Below, piece by piece: positions 1 through 5,918 of a DNA stretch of 6,441 nucleotides. The notes under the pieces were generated by a model. It saw only the letters and a list, made by a program, of their open reading frames with translations, was not told the origin of the DNA and searched no databases. Source of the stretch: Segetimicrobium sp035279545 (GTDB lineage Bacteria; Sysuimicrobiota; Sysuimicrobiia; Sysuimicrobiales; Segetimicrobiaceae); assembly GCA_035279545.1 (NCBI GenBank), contig DATEHM010000280.1:1-6441 (forward strand), given 5' to 3'. Each line of letters starts with the position of its first letter. Position 1 is the stretch's first letter. The position numbers and the translations under genes are program-made.

Positions 1-834
1 ACGGTCGTCGTCGTCGACAACCTCTCCACGGGCAGCCGGGCCAACGTCCCCCCGGGGGTGAGGTGCTATGACCTGAATATTGCCGACGAGCGCTTCGGCG
101 AGACCCTGGAGCGCGAACGACCCGGCATCATCTATCACTTCGCCTTCTACGTCCTGGTGCCGAAGTCGGTCAACGATCCGCTGTTGGACGTGGACGCCAT
201 CGTCGGGTCGATCCGCCTGCTGCAGAAGGCCAAGGAGATCGGCGTCCAGAAGATCGTGTTCGCCTCGTCGGGGTTCCTCTACGGGAACGCCGCCCCGTTG
301 CCTGTGGCGGAGACCTGTCCGATCGACCCGGTCTCCCCCTACGTCGTGGCGAAGCAGGCGATCGAGGGGTACCTGCGATTTTACCATCGGACGTACGGGG
401 TCCCCTCTGTGGTGCTGCGGTATTCGGCGGTCTACGGGCCGGGGCAGCGCACCGGAGCCATGGCCGACTATATCCGGCGGCTCTCCTCAGGCGGGCAGGC
501 CGAGATCTGGGGGAACGGGACAAAGACTCGGGACTACGTGCACATCGACGACGTGGTCAACGCGAATCTGCTGGCCCTGACCGTTCCGCACGACCATCCC
601 GCGCCCATCTACAATATCGGCACGGGCGTCGAGACGACCCTGAACGATCTGTACGGGCGCATCGCCGTGCTGCTGGGAGTACCGGCGGAGCCGGTCTATC
701 ATCCCGATCGTCCCGGCGAGCAGATGAGATACTGCCTCGATCATTCCAAGGCGGCGCGAGAGCTGGGGTGGACCCCCCAGCGGTCGTTGGGCGCCGGGCT
801 TCGGGACACCGTGCAGGCGAACCGGGTGCGCTAG
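1..834 (+). CDS. NAD-dependent epimerase/dehydratase, GalE-like extended SDR (5' partial)
   Basis: This is a nucleotide-sugar epimerase or dehydratase of the extended SDR family, a cytosolic enzyme that uses bound NAD to modify UDP-, GDP- or dTDP-sugars. The frame is open from base 1, giving 277 residues before the TAG stop. The visible N-terminus VVVVDNLSTG is the end of the second Rossmann strand, whose Asp-Asn contacts the adenine ribose. The GxxGxxG loop and roughly 25-35 residues therefore lie upstream of the window. The catalytic Ser region is SSGFLYG (residues 89-95 of the visible part), and the YxxxK pair is Tyr114/Lys118. LRYSAVYGPGQ, GNGTKTRDYVHIDDVV and YNIGTG are standard substrate-domain motifs. 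Two normally conserved positions differ: the HLAA motif reads HFAFY, and the Asn of the NxxGT motif is Ala66. The substrate is unknown. The gene ends one base before the next gene, so they are probably co-transcribed. Confidence 0.92.
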   Translation, partial: TVVVVDNLSTGSRANVPPGVRCYDLNIADERFGETLERERPGIIYHFAFYVLVPKSVNDPLLDVDAIVGSIRLLQKAKEIGVQKIVFASSGFLYGNAAPLPVAETCPIDPVSPYVVAKQAIEGYLRFYHRTYGVPSVVLRYSAVYGPGQRTGAMADYIRRLSSGGQAEIWGNGTKTRDYVHIDDVVNANLLALTVPHDHPAPIYNIGTGVETTLNDLYGRIAVLLGVPAEPVYHPDRPGEQMRYCLDHSKAARELGWTPQRSLGAGLRDTVQANRVR

Positions 835-835
835 C

Positions 836-1741
836 TTGTGTAAGGTGTCGGCGATCATCACCACGTTCAACAGAGCGGGCTACCTGCGCGCCGCCATCCA
901 AAGCGTCCTGGCGCAATCGTTCGAGGAGCTCGAGCTCCTCGTGCTGGACAACTCCTCCGCCGACGACACGCACGCGGTCGTCACGAGGTTTCCCGACCCG
1001 CGCCTTCGGCTGATCGTGCACCCTCGCCTGGGCATCTCGGCCGCGCGGAACCTCGGACTGCGGGAGGCCCGGGGGGAGTTCGTCGCCTTTCTCGACGACG
1101 ATGACGAGTGGCTTCAGGCGAAACTCGACCACCAGCTCCGGGTGTTCGAGCGGGGTCCGGCCACCCTCGCGCTGGTGTACGGCGGCTTCGTCCGCATCAC
1201 TCCCGAGGGGCGCGAGTCCGGTGCCCACCGACCGGTGCTGCGCGGGCGCGTGTTCGACGATCTGTTGCGGCAGCGGGATGCCTTTACGGGCTCCGCCTCC
1301 AACCCCCTGATGCGGACGTCGGCGGTGCGGGAACTGGGAGGGTTCAATGAGGACCTCGCCACCTCCGAGGACTGGGAGCTCTATCTTCGATTGGCCGAAC
1401 ACTTTGAGGTCGACTTTGTGCCGGAGATCGTCGTCCGGATTCGCACCCATCGGGGGGTCCGCCTCGGCGACCGGATCGACGAGGCCCGCCGGGTCGAGGA
1501 GCTGGTGCTGGCTCGCTACGGACAGCGTATGCGCCGCGGCCTGAGGGGGTTCTACCTTCGGAAGATCGGTGGGAAGTTGTGCCGGACCGGCGCGATGCGG
1601 CAGGGACGCGCGCGCATTCTCGAGGCCATCGGGCTGGCCCCGCTGCACCCCCTCGCCTACGTGCAATACGGGATTTCGCTGCTGGGGGGACGTGCCTACG
1701 AACGCATCCACCGGCGGTGCCGACGTTGGGTCTCCGGCTAG
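836..1741 (+). CDS. Glycosyltransferase family 2 (GT-A fold)
   Basis: An inverting GT2 enzyme of about 301 residues that transfers a sugar from a nucleotide-sugar donor to a growing glycan, presumably at the cytosolic face of the membrane. The N-terminus VSAIITTFNRAGYL is the classic first strand of the fold. LVLDNSSADDT (residues 35-45) binds the nucleotide, GISAARNLGL follows, and FLDDDDEW (85-92) holds the metal-binding DxD. SEDWELYLRL (177-186) carries the Glu-Asp pair that supplies the catalytic base. The last 90 residues are basic and have no clear membrane span. The TTG at 836 is one base after the previous stop. An in-frame GTG at 845, three codons later, is equally possible, and neither has a clear Shine-Dalgarno sequence, so translation may depend on coupling. 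The family call is firm; donor and acceptor cannot be read from the sequence. Confidence 0.93.
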   Translation: MCKVSAIITTFNRAGYLRAAIQSVLAQSFEELELLVLDNSSADDTHAVVTRFPDPRLRLIVHPRLGISAARNLGLREARGEFVAFLDDDDEWLQAKLDHQLRVFERGPATLALVYGGFVRITPEGRESGAHRPVLRGRVFDDLLRQRDAFTGSASNPLMRTSAVRELGGFNEDLATSEDWELYLRLAEHFEVDFVPEIVVRIRTHRGVRLGDRIDEARRVEELVLARYGQRMRRGLRGFYLRKIGGKLCRTGAMRQGRARILEAIGLAPLHPLAYVQYGISLLGGRAYERIHRRCRRWVSG

Positions 1742-1743
1742 GA
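1740..1743 (+). promoter_or_regulatory. Ribosome binding site for the GTG start at 1751
   Basis: AGGA lies seven bases before GTG 1751 and overlaps the stop codon of the preceding GT2 gene. It supports the GTG over the nearby ATG at 1743, which opens only a three-codon frame. Confidence 0.55.
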
Positions 1744-1750
1744 TGACGCC

Positions 1751-2806
1751 GTGAGGATCCTCTACCATATTCCGTACCCCGACGGGCTGGGGGCGGATAG
1801 GTGGATCTGTCAGGGGTGGATGGCGGGATTCCTCACCTGCGGCGATCAGTTTTTTCTGCTGAGGGCGGGAGAACGCCTGGCGGAGAGGGCGAGCGCCGTC
1901 AAGCCCGACGTGTTCTTCACCGCCGTGAACCTCCTGGATATCGAGCGGGAGCGCGAGACGCTCAGAGCCCTGCGACACCAGGGGACCCGGGTGCTGCTTT
2001 GGGTCCATTGGCCCCTCGAGCCCCGGATCGATCCGCGGCGGGCCGAGATCCTCAGGTCCGAAGACGTGGCGGATATTTACTTTGGGGAGCGAGAGCCCGA
2101 GCAGATGGCAGCCTTCGAGCGACAGACCGGGAAGAGGTACCACGTGATCCCGAACGCGGCCGATCCCCACGAACACTTTCCGGTGACCCCGGTGGGGCGT
2201 TACCGGTATGACATCGTCTACCTCGGCGCCAATCTGCCGAAGAAGCGGTGGTTCGCCGAGCACGTGCTGGCCCCGTTGCGGAGAACCTATCGGGTCGGTG
2301 TGTTCGGGCCCGGGTGGGGGATGCGGGACACCATCCTCAGGGCCAGCAGCAAAGCCTGCAAGACCGCCGGGGTGTTTTCCCTGGCCCGGGTGATCGACCG
2401 GCATCGGCTGACGATCCCCCCGGAGGAGGAACGGCTGCTGTACTCGTCGGCCAAGATCTGTTTGAACTTTCACGAGCGGGAACCCGATGGATCGCAGCCG
2501 CACTATATCGTGAACCAGCGGACGTTCAAGATTCCGGCGTGCGGGGGGTTCGAGATCTGTGACGAGGTGCCGGCGATCCGGAAGTATTTTGGAGCGGATG
2601 AGCTCGTCATGGTCCCGCTCGACGAGGCGGAATGGATGCGGACGATCGCCTACTTCCTGGACCGGGAAGATGAGCGGAGGCAGACGCAGATGCGGGGAAC
2701 GGCGCGGGCACTGCGCGCGCACATGTCCACCAATCGCGTCGAGCAGGTGCGCCGTTTGTTGAGCACCCTCTGCCGGGGGGGCGGGCAGAGTGCACGCGCG
2801 GAATGA
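1751..2806 (+). CDS. CgeB-like glycosyltransferase (GT-B fold, glycosyl transferases group 1 type)
   Basis: A 351-residue protein with the two-lobed layout of GT-B glycosyltransferases related to spore-coat protein CgeB. The N-terminal lobe opens with MRILYHIPYP and includes the strand VLLWVHWPLE (81-90). The linker motif HVIPNAADP (131-139) precedes the C-terminal lobe, which starts with YDIVYLGANLPKKRWF (153-168) and continues with VGVFGPGW (182-189). LLYSSAKICLNFHE (229-242) and NQRTFKIPACGGFEICD (255-271) form the expected nucleotide-sugar site, where Glu268 is a likely donor contact. There is no signal peptide or membrane segment, so it should be cytosolic. It starts at GTG 1751 behind an AGGA, nine bases after the previous stop. 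Its 3' end overlaps the next gene by 17 bases if that gene starts at its first GTG. The specificity is unknown. The assignment rests on motif recognition, not on an alignment. Confidence 0.85.
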   Translation: MRILYHIPYPDGLGADRWICQGWMAGFLTCGDQFFLLRAGERLAERASAVKPDVFFTAVNLLDIERERETLRALRHQGTRVLLWVHWPLEPRIDPRRAEILRSEDVADIYFGEREPEQMAAFERQTGKRYHVIPNAADPHEHFPVTPVGRYRYDIVYLGANLPKKRWFAEHVLAPLRRTYRVGVFGPGWGMRDTILRASSKACKTAGVFSLARVIDRHRLTIPPEEERLLYSSAKICLNFHEREPDGSQPHYIVNQRTFKIPACGGFEICDEVPAIRKYFGADELVMVPLDEAEWMRTIAYFLDREDERRQTQMRGTARALRAHMSTNRVEQVRRLLSTLCRGGGQSARAE

Positions 2807-3869
2807 ACGGAGCCAGGCGACGGGGGGCCCGTCGGCGGAGCCGCCGGAGCGATGGCCGCGAGTGTCCGCGGTGGTTCCCGTCCGCAACGAGGCGAGATAC
2901 ATCGAGGCCTGCCTCGGGCGGCTGCTCGACCAGGAGTACCCGCGGGAGCGCCTGGAGATTCTCGTCGTCGACGGCATGAGCCAGGACGGGACGCGCGAGA
3001 TCGTGGAACGGGTCCGGGCCGCGGGGGCGGGGGGTGCGGCTTCCGTCATTCGGCTGATCGACAACCCCACGGGGCAGAGGGCGTCGGCGTTGAACGCCGG
3101 GATCCGCGCCTCCACCGGCGATGTCGTGGTCAGGGTGGATGCCAGATCCGTGATCCAGCGAACCTATGTGGGACAGTGCGTGCGGACGCTCCTGGACACC
3201 GGAGCGGACAACGTCGGCGGGATCCAGCAGCCCCTGGCCGACGCCCCGATGCAGGAGGCCATCGGGATCGCCATGGCGCATCCGTTTGGGATCGGGAACG
3301 CCCAGTTCCGGCTCGGCCGGAAGAGCGGGTTTGTGGACAGCGTGTATCTGGGAAGCTTCCGCCGCGAGATCTTTGACCGGGTCGGGCTCTTCGATGACGT
3401 CGCGCCGATCCTCAGCGAAGATTCGGATATCAATCAGCGGATCCGTGAGCGCGGAGGGAAAGTCTACCTGAACATCGATATCCGCGTCCAGTACTATCCG
3501 CGGGAGACGTTGCGCGATCTCTGCAAGCTCTACTTCCGGTATGGAGGAGCGCGCGCGGGCAACTTGATCAAGCACGGGAACCTGACGTCGTGGCGGCAGG
3601 CCGTTCCACCGCTGTTCTTGGTGGCGCTCCTCGCCCTGGGGGGGGTCTCGCTGGTGCACCGGGCGTTCCTGCCGGGATTGGCCGTACTGCTGGCCGGCTA
3701 TGGCGCGTGCGATCTGGGGATCTGCGGGTACCTGGCGTGGGCTCGCCGCAGATCGCTCCTCTGGCCGCGCCTCGCGGCGGTCTTTCCCTGCATGCACATC
3801 TCGTGGGCGCTGGGCTTCTTCGGCAGGGTGTGTGCGCGACCCGGGGCGGGGCGTTTTTGGCCGGATTAG
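2790..3869 (+). CDS. ExoA-like family 2 glycosyltransferase with hydrophobic C-terminus
   Basis: A 359-residue GT2 enzyme resembling the succinoglycan glycosyltransferase ExoA subgroup, which adds sugars to lipid-linked repeat units at the inner membrane. VSAVVPVRNEARYI (25-38) starts the fold. DGMSQDGT (61-68) binds the nucleotide. VRVDAR (114-119) is the DxD-type motif in the form typical of the ExoA group. SEDSDINQRIRERG (209-222) contains the catalytic Glu-Asp pair, followed by YYPRETLRDL. Residues from about 271 to 346 hold two to three hydrophobic segments (around 271-289, 294-317 and 325-346) that should anchor it in the membrane. The GTG at 2790 gives a poorly conserved 24-residue leader and overlaps the previous gene. 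An in-frame GTG at 2862, just before the conserved strand, is an alternative with GGAG at 2846-2849. The product is well supported; the exact start is not. Confidence 0.9.
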   Translation: MHARNERSQATGGPSAEPPERWPRVSAVVPVRNEARYIEACLGRLLDQEYPRERLEILVVDGMSQDGTREIVERVRAAGAGGAASVIRLIDNPTGQRASALNAGIRASTGDVVVRVDARSVIQRTYVGQCVRTLLDTGADNVGGIQQPLADAPMQEAIGIAMAHPFGIGNAQFRLGRKSGFVDSVYLGSFRREIFDRVGLFDDVAPILSEDSDINQRIRERGGKVYLNIDIRVQYYPRETLRDLCKLYFRYGGARAGNLIKHGNLTSWRQAVPPLFLVALLALGGVSLVHRAFLPGLAVLLAGYGACDLGICGYLAWARRRSLLWPRLAAVFPCMHISWALGFFGRVCARPGAGRFWPD

Positions 3870-3958
3870 GATGGCGCGGCAGCGGCGCCCGGCTCTCGGC
3901 CGCGGAGGCGTGAGAAGGTAAAGTGGTCGTCCGTGGCTAACCTAGGAAGGTAAATGGC
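3870..3958 (+). other. 89-base intergenic gap with a 9-base direct repeat
   Basis: This is the largest non-coding stretch in the window, separating the glycosyltransferase block from the isomerase-phosphatase-transaldolase block. Its right half is less GC-rich than the surroundings. GAAGGTAAA occurs twice, at 3914-3922 and 3946-3954, and the second copy includes part of the ribosome binding site. I see no convincing -35/-10 pair and no hairpin followed by a T-run, so a promoter here is possible but not shown. Confidence 0.4.
3944..3950 (+). promoter_or_regulatory. Ribosome binding site for the GTG start at 3959
   Basis: AGGAAGG sits eight bases before GTG 3959, a good spacing. It leaves only three bases to the out-of-frame ATG at 3954, which opens a seven-codon frame. 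The spacing and the conserved protein both favour the GTG. Confidence 0.7.
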
Positions 3959-4570
3959 GTGTCGGAGCGCGCGGTGAGCTTTTCTCGGGAGTACCTCGGT
4001 GAGGTCTCCCGGATTCTCCAGCAACTCGACACCGGCACCATCGACAGCGCCGTAGAGCTCTTGGCGGAGACGCGCGACCGCGGGGGCCGGCTCTTCGTGC
4101 TGGGCGTCGGCGGAAGTGCCGCGAACGCTTCGCACGCCGTCAACGACTTCCGGAAGCTCGCGGGCCTCGAAGCGTACTGCCCAACCGACAATATTCCCGA
4201 GCTGACGGCCCGGGTGAACGATGACGGGTGGGCGTCCGTGTTTGAAGGCTGGCTTCGCGTCAGCCGCGTGCGGCCGGCCGATCTGGTGCTCGTCTTTTCG
4301 GTGGGCGGCGGAGACCTCGAACGGAACATCAGCGCGAATCTTGTCCATGCCTTGCGGTATGCCAAGCAGCAGGGGGCGGGGATTGTCGGCATCATCGGTC
4401 GTCCTGAAGGGTTTACCCCACGCGTGGCCGATGTGTGCATCTTGGTCCCGTCGGTGAATGCAGATCGCGTGACGCCCCACGCGGAGGCGTTTCAATCGAT
4501 CATCTGGCACCTGATGGTGTCGCACCCGCGGTTGAAAGGCGCCCCCACGAAGTGGGAGTCGCAGCGATGA
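3959..4570 (+). CDS. SIS-domain sugar-phosphate isomerase, GmhA-like (sedoheptulose 7-phosphate isomerase family)
   Basis: A 203-residue single SIS-domain protein. The family converts sedoheptulose 7-phosphate to D-glycero-D-manno-heptose 7-phosphate, the first committed step of heptose synthesis, as a cytosolic oligomer. A helical N-terminus (1-43) precedes LFVLGVGGSAANASH (45-59), the phosphate-binding loop. VFSVGGGDLERN (112-123) is the second sugar-phosphate loop. VTPHAEAFQSIIWHLMVSHP (171-190) is the C-terminal helix, with His184 at the position of E. coli GmhA His180. By my hand alignment the E. coli catalytic Glu65 is matched by Asp63, so this is a divergent subgroup and its chemistry is less certain. 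The stop overlaps the ATG of gmhB by four bases, and a transaldolase follows. That context strongly supports a role in heptose supply. Another ketose/aldose phosphate isomerase activity remains possible. Confidence 0.85.
   Translation: MSERAVSFSREYLGEVSRILQQLDTGTIDSAVELLAETRDRGGRLFVLGVGGSAANASHAVNDFRKLAGLEAYCPTDNIPELTARVNDDGWASVFEGWLRVSRVRPADLVLVFSVGGGDLERNISANLVHALRYAKQQGAGIVGIIGRPEGFTPRVADVCILVPSVNADRVTPHAEAFQSIIWHLMVSHPRLKGAPTKWESQR
4554..4558 (+). promoter_or_regulatory. Ribosome binding site for gmhB
   Basis: GGGAG lies eight bases before ATG 4567, inside the end of the isomerase gene. It selects this ATG over upstream in-frame codons that would add residues unlike the family N-terminus. 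Confidence 0.55.
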
Positions 4571-5133
4571 GCGCCCCGACCTTGCGACCGGGCGTCTTCC
4601 TCGATCGCGACGGCGTGCTCAACGAGGTGATCGTCAGGGACGGCAAGGCCCTGCCTCCGCCCAGCGTGGGGGAGCTGAGGATCGTGGAAGAGGCGGACGC
4701 CGCCCTGCGCGGGTTGAAGGCGAAGGGGTTCGCCCTGGTGGGCGTGACGAACCAGCCCGACGTCGCGCGGGGGACTCAGCGGCGCGAGGTGGTCGAGGCG
4801 ATCAACGCCGTGTTGCTGGCGGCACTGCCGCTGGAGGGAATCTACGTTTGCTATCATGATGACGCGGACCGATGCGCCTGCCGGAAGCCCCAACCGGGGC
4901 TACTGATCGAGGCGGCCAGGGAACGTCACATCGATCTCTCCCGCAGCGTGATGATCGGGGATCGATGGAGGGACATCGAGGCCGGCCGGCGGGCCGGGTG
5001 TGTGACGATCCACCTGGCGGGGAATCATGCGGAAGAGAGCCCGACCGTTTCTCCCGATTATCGTACGCGATCGCTTCTGGACGCGGCAACCTGGATCGTG
5101 AACCACTGTGCCCCCAGAGGAGGACGTGCATGA
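4567..5133 (+). CDS. gmhB: D-glycero-beta/alpha-D-manno-heptose-1,7-bisphosphate 7-phosphatase
   Basis: A 188-residue HAD-superfamily (IIIA) phosphatase that removes the 7-phosphate from heptose 1,7-bisphosphate, giving heptose 1-phosphate for nucleotide activation. FLDRDGVLNE (11-20) is HAD motif I, with nucleophile Asp13 and acid/base Asp15. VGVTNQPDVARG (58-69) carries motif II Thr61 and the GmhB-type NQxxxxRG signature. CYHDDADRCACRKP (95-108) has the zinc ligands Cys95, His97, Cys103 and Cys105 followed by motif III Lys107; the zinc loop is compact. MIGDRWRDIEAG (129-140) is motif IV. The length matches the family. The ATG at 4567 overlaps the isomerase stop as ATGA, and the gene's own TGA overlaps the transaldolase ATG in the same way, so the three genes are translationally coupled. 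The alpha or beta anomer preference cannot be decided by eye. Histidinol-phosphate phosphatase is the nearest alternative, but the neighbours argue against it. Confidence 0.93.
   Translation: MSAPTLRPGVFLDRDGVLNEVIVRDGKALPPPSVGELRIVEEADAALRGLKAKGFALVGVTNQPDVARGTQRREVVEAINAVLLAALPLEGIYVCYHDDADRCACRKPQPGLLIEAARERHIDLSRSVMIGDRWRDIEAGRRAGCVTIHLAGNHAEESPTVSPDYRTRSLLDAATWIVNHCAPRGGRA
5118..5123 (+). promoter_or_regulatory. Ribosome binding site for the transaldolase
   Basis: A perfect AGGAGG lies six bases before ATG 5130, within the last codons of gmhB. It is the strongest Shine-Dalgarno sequence in the window and fixes the transaldolase start, even though the frame stays open upstream to about 4872. 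Confidence 0.85.
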
Positions 5134-5870
5134 GGCCGGTATCGGAGCTGCGCGTGAAGATCTACGCGGATGGGGCTGACCTCCAGGGCATGATGGACAT
5201 GGCCCGGAAACCCTGGATCAAGGGGTTCACCACGAACCCGACGTTGATGCGGAAGGCCGGTGTGTCAGATTACCGGGCGTTTGCCATGAACGTCCTCAAG
5301 GCCATCCCCGATCGCCCGATCTCGTTTGAGGTCTTCTCGGACGAGTTTGAAGAGATGGCCCATCAGGCGCGAGAGATCGCGACGTGGGGCGGTCATGTGT
5401 ACGTCAAGATTCCGGTGACCAATACCAGGCGGGAGTCATCGATCGACCTGATTCACGCCTTGACCGTCGCCGGGATCAAGGTGAACGTGACGGCCCTGTT
5501 GGCCCTCGATCAGGTGCGGGACGTCGCGGCCGCCCTCGCCGGCGGGAGCTCCGCCTATGTCTCCGTGTTTGCCGGTCGCGTGGCGGACACGGGCCGGGAT
5601 CCCGTGCCGCTGATGGCGGCCGCCGTGGAGTTGCTGGCGTGTGCCCCGAACGCCGAGCTGATCTGGGCGAGTCCGCGGGAGCTCCTGAACATCTACCAGG
5701 CGGATGCGATGGGGTGCCACATTATCACGGTGACCAACGAGATTTTGAAGAAGCTGGATCTCGTCGGCCGGGACTTGCACGAATACTCGCTGGACACCGT
5801 GAAGATGTTTCGGAACGATGCCCTCAGGGCCGGCTACACCCTGCCCGCTCGCGCGGGGTCGAAGGCCTAA
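5130..5870 (+). CDS. Transaldolase family protein (small, TalC-like)
   Basis: A 246-residue TIM-barrel class I aldolase of the short transaldolase group. It probably transfers a dihydroxyacetone unit between sugar phosphates, interconverting fructose 6-phosphate plus erythrose 4-phosphate with sedoheptulose 7-phosphate plus glyceraldehyde 3-phosphate. KIYADGAD (10-17) carries the first-strand Asp14. KGFTTNPTLM (31-40) is the family signature. SFEVFSDE (65-72) gives Glu67. YVKIPVTNT (91-99) holds Lys93, the Schiff-base lysine. AYVSVFAGRVADTG (142-155) has Phe147 where E. coli TalB has Phe178 and fructose 6-phosphate aldolase FsaA has Tyr131. This points to transaldolase rather than free aldolase activity. 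Arg150 fits the phosphate-binding position. The start is fixed by AGGAGG and a four-base overlap with gmhB. Its place in the operon suggests a dedicated supply of sedoheptulose 7-phosphate, which is inference. Confidence 0.9.
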   Translation: MRPVSELRVKIYADGADLQGMMDMARKPWIKGFTTNPTLMRKAGVSDYRAFAMNVLKAIPDRPISFEVFSDEFEEMAHQAREIATWGGHVYVKIPVTNTRRESSIDLIHALTVAGIKVNVTALLALDQVRDVAAALAGGSSAYVSVFAGRVADTGRDPVPLMAAAVELLACAPNAELIWASPRELLNIYQADAMGCHIITVTNEILKKLDLVGRDLHEYSLDTVKMFRNDALRAGYTLPARAGSKA

Positions 5871-5900
5871 CGGCATGCGCGGTCGCCTCGCCGGGATGAC

Positions 5901-5909
5901 GGGAGGGGG
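5901..5909 (+). promoter_or_regulatory. Probable ribosome binding site for the SDR gene at 5919
   Basis: A purine run GGGAGGGGG lies within the 48-base gap, nine bases before ATG 5919 when measured from its last base. The GGAGG core itself is twelve bases away, a little long. An in-frame TAG is absent between the run and the ATG, and the protein begins exactly at the expected Rossmann strand. Confidence 0.5.
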
Positions 5910-5918
5910 CGCGTAGGC

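Noticed and set aside
7..18. GTC triplet run at the left edge
   Set aside because: It simply encodes the Val run of the second Rossmann strand in the SDR protein and is too short to be a repeat element.
557..3115. A very long open frame (852 codons) on the minus strand across three genes
   Set aside because: It lies antisense to four genes with clear family motifs. Its translation is rich in Arg, Pro, His and Gly with no recognisable domain, as expected when GC-rich codon use removes stops from the opposite strand.
3846..3867. GC-rich stretch followed by five T residues near the end of the ExoA-like gene, as a possible terminator
   Set aside because: It is within the coding sequence and the G-rich run has no matching C-rich arm, so no stable stem precedes the T-run.
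3871..3921. A 16-codon ATG frame directly after the ExoA-like gene
   Set aside because: It is Arg-rich, has no Shine-Dalgarno sequence of its own and no recognisable similarity. Such frames are common by chance in this composition.
3954..3977. ATG at 3954 as the start after the AGGAAGG site
   Set aside because: It is only three bases from the Shine-Dalgarno sequence and opens a seven-codon frame. The GTG at 3959 has the right spacing and gives the conserved protein.
5874..5915. A 13-codon ATG frame in the gap before the second SDR gene
   Set aside because: No ribosome binding site, Gly/Arg-rich composition, and it stops just before the real ATG. Nothing supports translation.
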